A stretch of 64,000 nt of DNA, taken from NCBI RefSeq assembly GCF_028994775.1, contig NZ_JAJQMN010000010.1, positions 186,656 to 250,655 on the forward strand. The letters run 5' to 3'. Source of the DNA: Promicromonospora iranensis (lineage in GTDB: Bacteria > Actinomycetota > Actinomycetes > Actinomycetales > Cellulomonadaceae). Under the pieces are notes generated by a model that saw only the letters and a program-made list of their open reading frames with translations, ran no database searches and was not told the DNA's origin. Positions 27,192 to 40,046 of this stretch are shown piece after piece (the stretch's first letter is position 1; every line of letters begins with the position of its first letter). The position numbers and the translations under genes were made by a program.

Positions 27192-29360
27192 TCAGCTGGT
27201 CAGGCGGTTCCAGAGGAACGTCCAGTGCGTCGCCGCCATGTACGCGGCCTGCGCGTTGTTCGCCGCACCGCCGTGGCCGCCCTCGATGTTCTCGTAGTAC
27301 GTCACGTCCTTGCCCGCCGCCAGCATGAGCGCGGCCATCTTGCGGGCGTGGCCGGGATGCACCCGGTCGTCCTTGGTCGACGTCGTGAACAGCACCGGCG
27401 GGTAGTCCCGGGCGGCGTCGAACAGGTGGTACGGCGAGTACTTCTGGAGGAACTCCCACTCGTCGGTGTCCGGGTCGCCGTACTCGGCCATCCAGGACGC
27501 GCCGGCGAGCAGGTGGGAGTACCGCTTCATGTCCAGCAGCGGCACACCGACGATGATCGCCCCGAACAGGTCCGGGTACTGCGTCAGCATGTTGCCGGCG
27601 AGCAGCCCGCCGTTCGAGCGACCTTCCATCCCGAGCTGCGCGGGGACGGTGATACCGCGCGCGACGAGGTCACGTGCCACCGCGGCGAAGTCCTCGTACG
27701 CCCGGTGCCGGTGTTCCTTCAGCGCTGCCTGGTGCCAGGCCGGCCCGTACTCGCCGCCGCCGCGGATGTTCGCCACGGCGTACACGCCGCCGCGCGCCAG
27801 CCACGCCCGGCCGACGGTGCCCGAGTACCCGGGCAGGATCGCGTGCTCGAACCCGCCGTAGCCCCACAGCAGGGTGGGCGCGGGACCGGCCTCGCCGGAG
27901 ACGAGGTCCGCACGGCCGACGACGAAGTACGGCACACGCGTCCCGTCGTCCGACTCGGTGAACTGCTGGCGGACCTCCAGCCCGGCCGCCTCGAAGTACG
28001 ACGGCGCGGACTTGAGCACCTCGGGCGCGGGCTGCTCCTGCGCCCCGACCGTGGTGCGCCCCAGCGTCGACGGGGTCAGGTAGCCGGTGGTGACCACCCA
28101 GACGTCGTCCGAGTCGACGACGTCCACCGCGCCGACGCCGACCGTCAGCAGCTCGCCGCCCACGGACAGGTCGGAGCGGGTCCACCCCTGGTCGCCGCCC
28201 GACGCCGTGCCGTCGCCGGGCGGCGTCAGCACGTGGAGGAGGTTCTTCACGTCGTCCAGCACGTTGAGCACCAGGTGGTTCCGCGTCCAGGTGATCCCGG
28301 CGAGCGACGTCGTCGGCGTCGGCTCGAAGAGGACCGTCAGGTCGCGCGACCCGGCCATGAAGTCGTCGAACGGGGCCACGAGCAGCGACCCGGCACGGTA
28401 GGTCGTGCCGCCGAGCGCCCAGTCGTCACGCAGCCGGACCATCATCCACTCGCGGTGCAGGCCGACGTTCGCGGAGTCCGGCACGTCGATCTTGGTGAGG
28501 GTCTGGTCGGGGGTGCCCACGTTCGTCGCCAGGTAGGTCTCGTTGGCGTAGAACCGCAGGGCACGGTGCACCAGGTCCCGCTCGAATCCTGGGGTGTGCG
28601 AGCGCGACGCGCTGATGTACATGTCCTGGTCGGTGCCCTCGTAGACGAGGGTCGCCTCGGCCAGCGGAGTGCCGCGGCGCCACCGCTTCACCTGCCGGGG
28701 GTAGCCGGACGGCGTCATGGTGCCCTCGCCGAAGTCCGTGAACACGTAGACCGTGTCCTCGTCGACCCAGGACAGCCCGCCCTTGGCCTGGGCGCGGACG
28801 AAGCCGCCCTCGCTCTCGGGTACGAACTGCTTCGTGACCAGGTCGAACTCGCGAGTCACGTCGGAGTCCGAGCCGCCGGGGGACAGGTCGACCAGCGCGC
28901 GCCTGCGCGGCTCGCCCGCCGCGAGCTGCTCCGGCGTGGGGCGCAGGACGCTCGCGCCGTGCCAGACCCAGCTCTTGCCCTCCTGCTCGGCCAGGGCGTC
29001 GAGGTCGAGGACGATCTCCCACTCGGGGTCGGCGGTCCGGTAGGAGTCGAGGGTGGTGCGGCGCCACAGTCCGCGCTCGTGCTCGGCGTCCTGCCAGAAG
29101 TTGTAGTAGTGCTCGCCGACCTTGGAGACGTGCGGGATCTTGTCGTCCGAGTCGAGGACCTCGCGCACCGCCCGCTCCGTCTCGGTGAACGCGGGACCCC
29201 CGAGGGCCTCCGCACTGTGCGCGTTGCGCTCGCGGACCCAGCTCAGGGCGGTGTCGCCGTCGACGTCCTCGAGCCACGCGAACGGGTCGGGAGCGGTGGG
29301 GTCGAGAGGGGTGTCCGGGAGAGCGGTTCTGGGGGCGGTCTGGGTGTGCTCGACGCTCAT
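27192..29360 (-). CDS. Prolyl oligopeptidase family serine peptidase (S9A)
   Basis: The enzyme is expected to cleave short peptides after proline in the cytoplasm; no signal peptide is seen. The 722-residue protein has the N-terminal propeller (about 70-440, beginning with PDPFAWLEDVDGDTALSWV) and a C-terminal alpha/beta-hydrolase domain. The nucleophile serine is in GRSNGGLLAG (about residue 580), the aspartate in TSTKDDRVHPGHA (about 664) and the histidine in EGGHGG (about 693). The ATG at 29358-29360 is chosen because the reading frame further upstream encodes no family sequence and because a TAGGGT box lies seven bases before it on the minus strand. It converges with the MetE-like gene. 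Confidence 0.9.
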   Translation of the reverse strand: MSVEHTQTAPRTALPDTPLDPTAPDPFAWLEDVDGDTALSWVRERNAHSAEALGGPAFTETERAVREVLDSDDKIPHVSKVGEHYYNFWQDAEHERGLWRRTTLDSYRTADPEWEIVLDLDALAEQEGKSWVWHGASVLRPTPEQLAAGEPRRRALVDLSPGGSDSDVTREFDLVTKQFVPESEGGFVRAQAKGGLSWVDEDTVYVFTDFGEGTMTPSGYPRQVKRWRRGTPLAEATLVYEGTDQDMYISASRSHTPGFERDLVHRALRFYANETYLATNVGTPDQTLTKIDVPDSANVGLHREWMMVRLRDDWALGGTTYRAGSLLVAPFDDFMAGSRDLTVLFEPTPTTSLAGITWTRNHLVLNVLDDVKNLLHVLTPPGDGTASGGDQGWTRSDLSVGGELLTVGVGAVDVVDSDDVWVVTTGYLTPSTLGRTTVGAQEQPAPEVLKSAPSYFEAAGLEVRQQFTESDDGTRVPYFVVGRADLVSGEAGPAPTLLWGYGGFEHAILPGYSGTVGRAWLARGGVYAVANIRGGGEYGPAWHQAALKEHRHRAYEDFAAVARDLVARGITVPAQLGMEGRSNGGLLAGNMLTQYPDLFGAIIVGVPLLDMKRYSHLLAGASWMAEYGDPDTDEWEFLQKYSPYHLFDAARDYPPVLFTTSTKDDRVHPGHARKMAALMLAAGKDVTYYENIEGGHGGAANNAQAAYMAATHWTFLWNRLTS

Positions 29361-29672
29361 GAAGAGCACCCTACGCGGCCCCTCCGGGCTGCCGCCGTCC
29401 TGGGCCGCGTCCCACGCTCTCGCATCGCGCCAGTCCACTTTTAGCCGTAATGTGGTGTTATTGCGCCACGGGGCAGCCACATTCCTCAATGGCACAGATT
29501 TTCGCTGGTCGCACCACGGTCGTGCCCTTCCACGCCCGGGACGCGCTGTGGTAGAAACTGCACTCCAGGGGGTTGTTCGCCCTCTCCAGCCGAGTTCGTG
29601 GAGCAGGTCGCGGTATCCGCCGTGTCCGGCCTTCCAAACTCTGACGAGACAACTATTAGGGGGATCGGCTCG
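29361..29672. other. 312-bp divergent intergenic region before the conservon
   Basis: It separates the minus-strand peptidase gene from cvnA. On the minus strand a TAGGGT box (29368-29373) lies seven bases from the peptidase start, suggesting a leaderless promoter. The middle (about 29435-29480) is AT-richer than the surroundings. A 64-residue minus-strand reading frame at 29458-29652 has no recognisable features and is not called. No convincing -35/-10 pair for cvnA was found; only its ribosome binding site AGGGGG (about 29658-29663) is clear. Confidence 0.5.
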
Positions 29673-31352
29673 GTGAGCTCGATGTCTTCTTCTCCTCCGC
29701 CGAGCAGGCTGCGCCAGGTTGCACCCTGGGTGTGCGTCGCCGGCGTGCTTGCTTATGTACTCGTAGCACCCGTCCTGTTCACCGCCACCGGGGCCTCCTC
29801 CACGTGGCCCGCATGGCTCGTCGGCATCGCCGCCGTCGGGCTCGCCGTGGCGGCCGCACTGATCGCCGCCCGGTCCTCACGCGACGATCTCGCCGCGCAC
29901 GAGGACCTGGTCCTGGCCTACCGCCGGGCCGAGGAGCGTGCCGAGGCGGCCTCCCGGGCGCTCGACGCGCTCGCGAAGGAGCAGCTGCCCGCGTTCCTCG
30001 ACAGCGAGCCCGCCCCTCCGCTCCCGCACCTTCCGGGTGACGCCGGCGCCCAGGCCCGTCTCGACGAGGCCGCCGCCATGCTCGCCCGGGTGCAGGAGGA
30101 GCGCGTCGCCCGTCGCGATGCCGTCCAGGTCGCGGTGGTCGCACTGAGCCGCAAGGTCCAGGCCGCCGCGCACCGCATCCAGGAGGAGGCGGCGCGCATG
30201 GTGCAGCGCCACCCCACCGACCCGGACATCCTGCAGACGTCCATGCGCGTCGACCACGCCGCCGCCCAGCAGGCACGGCAGGCACAGAGCCTCGCGGCGC
30301 TGTGCGGTGAGTGGCCTGGCCAGCAGTGGAGCGAGCCGCTCCCGCTGCCCGACGTCGTCAAGGGCGCCGCCAGCCGCATCACGGCGTTCCACCGGGTCGA
30401 GGTGTCGGGTGACCCCGGCGTCGCCGTCTCGGCGCGGATCGTCGAGCCGCTCATCCACCTCGTGGCCGAGCTGCTGTCCAACGCCACGCAGTCCTCGCCG
30501 CCCACCACGCAGGTGCTCGTCTCGCTGCGTCAGGTGCAGCGCGGCGCGGTCGTCGAGATCGACGACTGCGGTGTGGGCCTCGACCTCAAGCAGCTCGAGC
30601 AGGCGCGCGACATCGCCTCCGGCAAGCGCGAGATCAGCATCACCGAGCTGGGCGAGATCCCGCAGACCGGCCTGGCCGTCGTCGGTACCTACGCCCGGCG
30701 CCACGGCTTCCGCGTGGACGTCACCGAGTCGGTGTACGGCGGCCTCCGCGCCATCGTCATGATTCCGGCGGAACTCACCGAGGCAGTGGTGCCGACGGGC
30801 ATGCTCACGCCGGCAGCCACCCTGCCGAGCGCCGGCAACCACACCAGCGGGGCCTCAGCACTCGGGTCCCGCCGCAGCGCCACCGCGGTCGTCGAGGCGC
30901 CGCTGGCGCCCGAGCTGCCCAGCGCCAAGCCCGCGGACGACGACGAGTGGCCCGCGCCCGCGGCGCCCGACCCGGCGACCGTGGTTCCCGTCGAGCCGCT
31001 GAGCGCGCCCGGCGACGTGGCCGACGAAGAGGAGGAGACGCCCGTGGCCGGTGCCCCGGTGCAGGCCCCTGGCGAGCTGCCCCTGCGTCCTGGGCGAGCC
31101 CGCCCCGAGGACGACGAGTTCCCCGAGCCGTCTGCGCTTCCGCAACGGCGATCGCGCCGTGGAGAGGCGGACACGCCGGACCGGACCAAGGCCACGGAGC
31201 CCCGTACCGAAGCTCCTGGCCCCGCTCAGACGGCCGAAGAGGCCGGTGAGTGGATGGGTGCCTTCTTCAGTTCGAGCGAGGCGCGGTTCGGGGACTCACC
31301 TGACAGCAGCGAACCGTCGGCTGGAGCCGGCGGAACTTCGGAGGACCGATGA
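29673..31352 (+). CDS. cvnA: Conservon protein CvnA, sensor-kinase-like ATPase
   Basis: This is the first gene of a conservon, a five-gene signalling unit known mainly from Streptomyces. The 559-residue protein has two N-terminal membrane segments (APWVCVAGVLAYVLVAPVLF and WPAWLVGIAAVGLAVAAALI), a coiled-coil-prone helix-rich stretch (about 70-220), and a GHKL ATPase domain with N-box LVAELLSNATQ and G1 box EIDDCGVGLD (about 260-400). A long Pro/Glu/Ala-rich tail (about 400-559) ends it. A clear phospho-acceptor H-box was not identified. GTG 29673 is chosen for its AGGGGG site nine bases upstream; ATG 29682 is an alternative. The stop overlaps cvnB (ATGA). Confidence 0.85.
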   Translation: MSSMSSSPPPSRLRQVAPWVCVAGVLAYVLVAPVLFTATGASSTWPAWLVGIAAVGLAVAAALIAARSSRDDLAAHEDLVLAYRRAEERAEAASRALDALAKEQLPAFLDSEPAPPLPHLPGDAGAQARLDEAAAMLARVQEERVARRDAVQVAVVALSRKVQAAAHRIQEEAARMVQRHPTDPDILQTSMRVDHAAAQQARQAQSLAALCGEWPGQQWSEPLPLPDVVKGAASRITAFHRVEVSGDPGVAVSARIVEPLIHLVAELLSNATQSSPPTTQVLVSLRQVQRGAVVEIDDCGVGLDLKQLEQARDIASGKREISITELGEIPQTGLAVVGTYARRHGFRVDVTESVYGGLRAIVMIPAELTEAVVPTGMLTPAATLPSAGNHTSGASALGSRRSATAVVEAPLAPELPSAKPADDDEWPAPAAPDPATVVPVEPLSAPGDVADEEEETPVAGAPVQAPGELPLRPGRARPEDDEFPEPSALPQRRSRRGEADTPDRTKATEPRTEAPGPAQTAEEAGEWMGAFFSSSEARFGDSPDSSEPSAGAGGTSEDR

Positions 31353-31762
31353 CTACGCAGGCCGACGGCATGACGAGCACCGACGGCAACAGCTGGATGC
31401 TCGAGCTCATCAGTGGTGTACGGGGGGTCAAGCATGTTGTCGTGCTCACCTCGGACGGACTGATGAAGGTTCGGACGGACCAGACCCCGCTGGACGTGGC
31501 CGACAAGGTAGCCGCGGCATGTGCCGGACTTGTGGCACTGGGAATGGGAATGAGCAGGGAGTTCGGGAACAGCGAGACGATCCGCCAGGTGATGGTGGAG
31601 TTCGACGGCGGTTTCCTCTTCGTCCGGGGAGCCGGTGACGGCTCACGCCTCGCGGTCGTCACGGAGACGGTGATCGACCCGGCTCTGATCGCCCAGCAGA
31701 TGCAGGCCCAGGTGCTCATGATCGGGGAGCGCACGCTGGGCACGGAGCGGATCTCCAGCTGA
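31349..31762 (+). CDS. cvnB: Conservon protein CvnB, roadblock/LC7 domain
   Basis: The 137-residue protein is a single roadblock/LC7 domain, the family that includes MglB and acts as a regulator or GTPase-activating partner of small GTPases. Family features are WMLELISGVRGVKHVVVLTSDGLMK (about 16-40), ADKVAAACAGLVALG and the final strand region with LIAQQMQAQVLMIGERTLG. It is expected to act with the GTPase CvnD three genes on. The start overlaps cvnA by 4 nt. A 110-nt gap follows before cvnC, without an obvious terminator. Confidence 0.92.
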   Translation: MTTQADGMTSTDGNSWMLELISGVRGVKHVVVLTSDGLMKVRTDQTPLDVADKVAAACAGLVALGMGMSREFGNSETIRQVMVEFDGGFLFVRGAGDGSRLAVVTETVIDPALIAQQMQAQVLMIGERTLGTERISS

Positions 31763-31872
31763 TCCCGCCCCAGGCACCGTTTCGGAAAGCACCACCTGGG
31801 CCTGAAGAGGCTCTGGCGTATCAGGCACCACCAGCTCGACCGATACCTGACCGACCGACAGGGGGCGAGGGG

Positions 31873-32226
31873 ATGGACACCGAGGAGTACCGCGACCACC
31901 CGGTGCGCTCGTACGTGCTCACCTCGGGGCGGGCACACCCGTCGCGCAACACGCTACGACCGGAGACACTCGTGCGGGCCGTCGAGAGCCGGCCCGTGCT
32001 CTCGACGGCGAGCCGCCTGGAGCGCGAGCTGGTCGAGCTGTGCCGCGGGACGCTCGCCCTCGCCGAGGTCGCCGCGTACCTGCAGCTGCCCGTGAGCCTC
32101 GTGGCGGTCATGGTCTCGGACCTGGTCGACACGGGGAACCTGACGATTCGTTCCAACCATCAAGCGCACGTCCTGCCCGGCAAGGACATCCTGGAGAAGA
32201 TTCTCGATGGACTCCGCAAGCTCTGA
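31873..32226 (+). CDS. cvnC: Conservon protein CvnC (DUF742)
   Basis: The 117-residue DUF742 protein has the typical N-terminal VRSYVLTSGRAHPSRNTL and a predicted winged-helix-like C-terminal part, ELCRGTLALAEVAAYLQLP, then VMVSDLVDTGNLTI. Its biochemical function is not established; it is always found between the roadblock protein and the GTPase of conservons. The end overlaps cvnD by 20 nt, indicating translational coupling. The start ATG 31873 follows a G-rich stretch (GGGGGCGAGGGG) that can serve as ribosome binding site. Confidence 0.93.
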   Translation: MDTEEYRDHPVRSYVLTSGRAHPSRNTLRPETLVRAVESRPVLSTASRLERELVELCRGTLALAEVAAYLQLPVSLVAVMVSDLVDTGNLTIRSNHQAHVLPGKDILEKILDGLRKL

Positions 32227-32818
32227 CCGCACAGCACCCGGCCAGCATCTGGCACCGACCGTCGCACGGTCGGTCAAGGTGCTCGTGGTCGGTGCCTTCG
32301 GGGTGGGCAAGACGACGCTGATCGGCGCGGTGAGCGAGATCGACCCGCTCCGTACCGAGGAGCGCATCACCACGGCGAGCGTCGGCATCGACCCGGGGCA
32401 GCCGAACAAGGAGACGACGACGGTCGCGATGGACTTCGGTCGCATCACCGTGACCGAGGACATCGCGCTGTACCTGTTCGGCACCCCGGGCCAGCGCCGC
32501 TTCTGGGACCTGTGGGCGGGCCTGGCCGACGGCGCCGTCGGTGCGCTGGTCATGATCGACACCCGGCACCTCGAGGACAGCTTCGAGGTGCTGGACCAGC
32601 TGGAGCTGCGCACGAAGATCCCGTTCGCGGTGGTCGTCAACCAGTTCCCGGACTCGCCGAACTATCCGCTGGAGCGGGTCCGTGCGGCGCTCGACCTGCT
32701 CCCGGAGACCCCGATCGTCGAGTGCGACGCGCGGGACCGGCAGTCCGCGGTACTCACCCTGATCACCCTCGTCGAGCACGCCATGACGTTCCCGGTGTTC
32801 CAGAAGGTCACCGCGTGA
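32207..32818 (+). CDS. cvnD: Conservon GTPase CvnD (MglA-like/ATP-GTP binding protein)
   Basis: The 203-residue GTPase is the presumed switch of the conservon. It has the P-loop VVGAFGVGKTTLIGAV (about 27-42), a switch-II region FGTPGQRRFWDLW with the arginine typical of this family, and VVNQFPDSP in the position of the NKxD base-recognition motif (changed from the canonical form, as common in CvnD). It is expected to be membrane-associated with CvnA and regulated by CvnB. It overlaps cvnC by 20 nt and the P450 gene by 4 nt. Confidence 0.92.
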   Translation: MDSASSDRTAPGQHLAPTVARSVKVLVVGAFGVGKTTLIGAVSEIDPLRTEERITTASVGIDPGQPNKETTTVAMDFGRITVTEDIALYLFGTPGQRRFWDLWAGLADGAVGALVMIDTRHLEDSFEVLDQLELRTKIPFAVVVNQFPDSPNYPLERVRAALDLLPETPIVECDARDRQSAVLTLITLVEHAMTFPVFQKVTA

Positions 32819-34077
32819 CACTGGCCAACAGACTGCACCTCCGGCTGGAAGACATCTCGGACCGGATGCAGCTGTCGGACATCACGACGGCCCGGGATCC
32901 GCACAAGCTGTACGAGCAGCTCCGTGACGAGTGGGGCCCGGTCGCGCCGATGGACCTGGAGCCGGGCGTGCCCGCCTGGCTCGTGCTGGGGTACGACGAG
33001 GCGAGCAGCGTCATGCGCAACGAGCTGCTGTTCTCCCGTAACTCCCGCAACTGGCGGTACGTCCAGGAACGTTCCCTACCCGCGGACTCCGGCGTGTTCG
33101 CCGCCCTGGCCCCGCGGGAGAGCGCCTACTACCTCGACGGGATGCAGCAGCGCCGGCTGCGCGCCCCCCTCGACGACGCTCTCGGCGCCATCGACGAGAA
33201 GCGCCTGGCCCGCACCGTCGCGGTGACGTGCGAGGCGATCATCGACCGCCTCATGCCCCGGGGCGAGGCGGATCTCGTGAAGGACTACGCCGTGTCGGTC
33301 CCCGTGATGGTCATGACCGAGATGTTCGGCATGAGCCTGTCCGACGGGAATCGGATGCACGAGCTCACCGAGGCGGTGTACGAGGGCCGTGAGAAGGCCC
33401 GCGCCGCCGCGATCGAGCAGGAGTCGCTGTTGGCCGTGCTCGTGGCGACGCACCGGGCCGAGCCCGGCGAGGACCTCACCACGGCCCTGGTGAACCACCC
33501 GAACCACGAGAACGACGTCGAGGTGATGGCCTCGATCGGCGTCATGTTCAGCCTGGGGCACGACGCGGAGATCGCGTGGATCGCCAGCACGCTGCACATG
33601 ATCCTGACCGACCCCGCGTTCGCGGCGCGTGTGCGCCGCGGCCGGCTCGACCTGGACGACGCCCTGGACGAGGTGTCGCGCCGCAACCCGCCGGCTCCGC
33701 ACGTGCTGCCGCGGTTCGCCCGGCAGGACTGCGAGCTGGGCGGACGCCGGATCGCGTACGGCGATGCGCTCGTACCGGCCGTCGCCGCCGCGAACGCCGA
33801 CCGGGCCATCCGTACGGACGACCCCTGGGAGGAGCTGGGCAGCCGGTTCCACCTCACGTGGGGCGCCGGCGCGCACGCCTGCCCCGCCCACCGGATCGGC
33901 CCGCTCATCGGCCGCATCGCCGTCGACACGCTGCTGCGCCGGATCCTCGACATGGAGCTGTCGGTGTCGGCGGACTCGCTCAAGATGTCGGTCTCACCGT
34001 GGTCGCGCTATCCGCGCAGCCTCCCGGTCCGGTTCACGTCACCGCCCACCGAGGGCGGCCCGCCGACCGAGCGCTGA
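32815..34077 (+). CDS. Conservon-associated cytochrome P450, atypical active site
   Basis: The 420-residue protein is a P450 by its K-helix ExxR (EVSRRNPPAPHV, about residue 284) and its heme-binding loop with the proximal cysteine (TWGAGAHACPAH, about 350). Both landmark regions are unusual. The loop has Trp for the conserved Phe and a Pro-Ala after the Cys in place of the usual Leu/Ile-Gly. The I-helix reads SLGHDAEIAWIAS, without the AGxxT acid-alcohol pair needed for oxygen activation in most P450s. P450s are the usual last gene of conservons, and some lack canonical motifs. A redox role is therefore uncertain; a sensory heme role is possible. GTG 32815 overlaps cvnD; there is no ferredoxin gene nearby. 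Confidence 0.85.
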   Translation: MTLANRLHLRLEDISDRMQLSDITTARDPHKLYEQLRDEWGPVAPMDLEPGVPAWLVLGYDEASSVMRNELLFSRNSRNWRYVQERSLPADSGVFAALAPRESAYYLDGMQQRRLRAPLDDALGAIDEKRLARTVAVTCEAIIDRLMPRGEADLVKDYAVSVPVMVMTEMFGMSLSDGNRMHELTEAVYEGREKARAAAIEQESLLAVLVATHRAEPGEDLTTALVNHPNHENDVEVMASIGVMFSLGHDAEIAWIASTLHMILTDPAFAARVRRGRLDLDDALDEVSRRNPPAPHVLPRFARQDCELGGRRIAYGDALVPAVAAANADRAIRTDDPWEELGSRFHLTWGAGAHACPAHRIGPLIGRIAVDTLLRRILDMELSVSADSLKMSVSPWSRYPRSLPVRFTSPPTEGGPPTER

Positions 34078-34079
34078 CC

Positions 34080-34154
34080 CCGCCGAGGTGGTCCCGGCGA
34101 GGTGGTCACCCTGCTCTCGCCGGGGACCACCTCGCCAGACGACCACCTCGGCGG
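34080..34154. terminator. Nested double palindrome between converging genes
   Basis: Outer arms 34080-34093 and 34141-34154 (14 bp, perfect) enclose inner arms 34097-34108 and 34125-34136 (12 bp, perfect). Both use the word GAGGTGGTC. It lies between the P450 stop and the end of the minus-strand monooxygenase gene and is probably a bidirectional terminator. Confidence 0.65.
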
Positions 34155-34161
34155 AACGGCG

Positions 34162-38244
<4,083 letters not shown>

Positions 38245-38254
38245 GCGGGCGGCC

Positions 38255-38875
38255 TCACCGGCGGCCCGGCAGCCGCATGGTCAGCAGCTTGGCCTGCGGT
38301 GCGAGGCGAGCGGCGAGGGCGAAGACGCCGTCGGTCCGCTGCCGGTCCGGGTCGATCACCGAGAACAGGTTCACGCCCAGGTAGAAGGTGATGGCGGCGT
38401 CGGCGACGTCGCGTGCAGGCAGAAGCTTGCCGAGCGGTGATCCGCCCACGACGCGTTCCCACTGCTCGGCGACGAAGCCGACCCAGGGCTCGGCGCGCAC
38501 GCTGATCTCGGCCCGCAGTGCCGGCTTGGTGACGGCCGCGGCGACGAGCTCGCCGAACTGCGCGAGATAGCCGCGCTCCAGGTCGGTGCGGTAGATCGTG
38601 GTCGCCGCCTCGACCAGCTCCTCGACCGTTCGAGCCTTCGCGGCGGTGGCGCGGTGCAGCGCCATACGCTCCTCGGTCGCGCGGTCGAGCGCCGCCAGTA
38701 GCAGCTGGTCCACACCCCCGAAGTGGTAGAAGACCAGCGCCGAGTTGGCGTCCGCCGCTGTCGCGATGGATCTGGCCGTCGCTCCGGCGTAGCCCTGTTC
38801 GCGCAGCACCTGGTCCGCCGCGTCCAGCAGCCGCTTGCGTGTCTCCTCGGCCGTCCCACGCCCGGTCTGGGCCAT
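38255..38875 (-). CDS. TetR-family transcriptional regulator
   Basis: The 206-residue repressor-type protein has the N-terminal helix-turn-helix (about 12-58: TRKRLLDAADQVLREQGYAG, then ATARSIATAADANSALVFYHF) and a divergent ligand domain with YLAQFGELVAAAVTKPALRAE. It is divergent from the two-gene membrane/methyltransferase unit starting at 38991, and the 115-bp space between them holds palindromic and repeated sites that are good operator candidates. The ligand is unknown. ATG at 38873-38875 has AAGGAG six bases upstream; the earlier in-frame start at 38905 lies inside the operator-like sequence. Confidence 0.9.
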   Translation of the reverse strand: MAQTGRGTAEETRKRLLDAADQVLREQGYAGATARSIATAADANSALVFYHFGGVDQLLLAALDRATEERMALHRATAAKARTVEELVEAATTIYRTDLERGYLAQFGELVAAAVTKPALRAEISVRAEPWVGFVAEQWERVVGGSPLGKLLPARDVADAAITFYLGVNLFSVIDPDRQRTDGVFALAARLAPQAKLLTMRLPGRR

Positions 38876-38898
38876 CGTCAGCTCCTTCCGCCGTCGCT

Positions 38899-38954
38899 TG
38901 ATCATATGCTTTAATCACCTGATTAAACCGAGTGATCAAATCAAGTGATCAAAC
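38899..38954. promoter_or_regulatory. Putative TetR operator cluster
   Basis: An 8-bp perfect palindrome (TTTAATCA and TGATTAAA with CC between) lies at 38910-38927. AGTGATCAAA occurs twice (38931-38940 and 38945-38954), and TTGATCAT lies at 38899-38906. This is the most AT-rich stretch of the region and sits between the divergent regulator and its presumed target operon. Confidence 0.6.
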
Positions 38955-38990
38955 TGGACCGATCGCTCGCTTGCCAAGAGGAGCACGCGC

Positions 38991-40046
38991 ATGGAGCAGA
39001 ACCCAGCCCGGCAGTCCGCGGACCACAGCGATCACGGGACCGGCGGCGCACGGGACGCCGAGCCCTTTCGTGTGCCGGAGGACTCGTCCCTGCCCCTCGA
39101 GCCCACGCGCCCTCCGCTGCCACGCGGCGCCCGCCGCGCCCGGCTCCAGCTGGCCGGGGTCGCGCTCGCCCTGTTCGCCGCGATGCTCGTGGCCAAGCTC
39201 CTCGACTCGGCGGACGTGCAGCAAACGGCCCTCTTCTACGTGGGTATCCCCGCGGTCATCGCTCTCACGGTGATCCTCACCGCACGGCCCCGGAGCGCGG
39301 TCGGCACCGCCCTCGCCACCACGACTGTGGGTCTGGCGCTCGCCGGCCCACTCCTGAACGAGGGCGTGGTGTGCCTGGTCATCGCCGCGCCGCTGTTCTA
39401 CGGCGTGGCCGCTGCCATCGGCGCGACCGTCCAGAGGTCCCGCAACCAGCGCGGCCGGGCGCTCGCCGTCGCGCCGCTGCTCCTCCTCCTGATGGCCGAG
39501 GGGATCGGCGGGTTCAGCCTGATGCCGCGCGACGACGCCGGTGTCGCGACCGTCGTCGTGGAGGCGACACCCGAGCAGGTGGCCGCCGCCCTCGCCGCTC
39601 CGCCCACCTACGGCGAGTTCGAGGCCCCGTTCCTGCGGGCCGTCCCGTTCCCGGAGCCGGTGTCCGCCACGGGGCACGGGCTCCGGGTCGGCGACGAGCG
39701 GCACGTGACCTTCAGCCCGCGCCGCAGCCTGGGGATCAACGCGGGGACGACGCCGCGTGCGATGTCGCTGCGGGTCGCGCGGTCCGAGGTGTCCGACACC
39801 GGAGGTCACCTGCGCCTCGACGTCACCTCCGACACGACCTTGGCTCGCTGGATGGACCTGCACGCCGCGGACATCACATGGGAGGCGGCCGGTGCCGGCC
39901 GCACGCGGGTCACGTGGGCCCTCGAGTACACCCGCACCTTCGACCCCTCCTGGTACTTCGGCCCGATCCAGCACTACGCATCCGGCCTGGCGTCGGAGTA
40001 TCTGATCGAGACGTTCGCGAACACGGCGGAGCGAGCGGGCGCGTGA
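38991..40046 (+). CDS. Membrane protein with C-terminal START/SRPBCC-like domain
   Basis: No named family is recognised. The 351-residue protein has a Pro-rich N-terminus and four to five hydrophobic segments: LQLAGVALALFAAMLVAKLL, ALFYVGIPAVIALTVILTA, ALATTTVGLALAGPLL, LVIAAPLFYGVAAAIGATV and LAVAPLLLLLMAEGIGGFSL. The rest (about 185-345) resembles an SRPBCC hydrophobic-ligand-binding domain: VVVEATPEQVAAAL at the start and, at the end, RTRVTWALEYTRTFDPSWYFGPI with a long final helix. Such domains bind lipids or polyketide-like molecules. ATG 38991 has AAGAGGAG seven bases upstream. The stop overlaps the next gene (GTGA), and the TetR gene is divergent, so regulation by that repressor is likely. 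Confidence 0.65.
   Translation: MEQNPARQSADHSDHGTGGARDAEPFRVPEDSSLPLEPTRPPLPRGARRARLQLAGVALALFAAMLVAKLLDSADVQQTALFYVGIPAVIALTVILTARPRSAVGTALATTTVGLALAGPLLNEGVVCLVIAAPLFYGVAAAIGATVQRSRNQRGRALAVAPLLLLLMAEGIGGFSLMPRDDAGVATVVVEATPEQVAAALAAPPTYGEFEAPFLRAVPFPEPVSATGHGLRVGDERHVTFSPRRSLGINAGTTPRAMSLRVARSEVSDTGGHLRLDVTSDTTLARWMDLHAADITWEAAGAGRTRVTWALEYTRTFDPSWYFGPIQHYASGLASEYLIETFANTAERAGA

Noticed and set aside
29458..29652. 64-residue minus-strand frame with a Cys-rich end
   Set aside because: No ribosome binding site or homologous motif is seen, and it overlaps the leader of cvnA.
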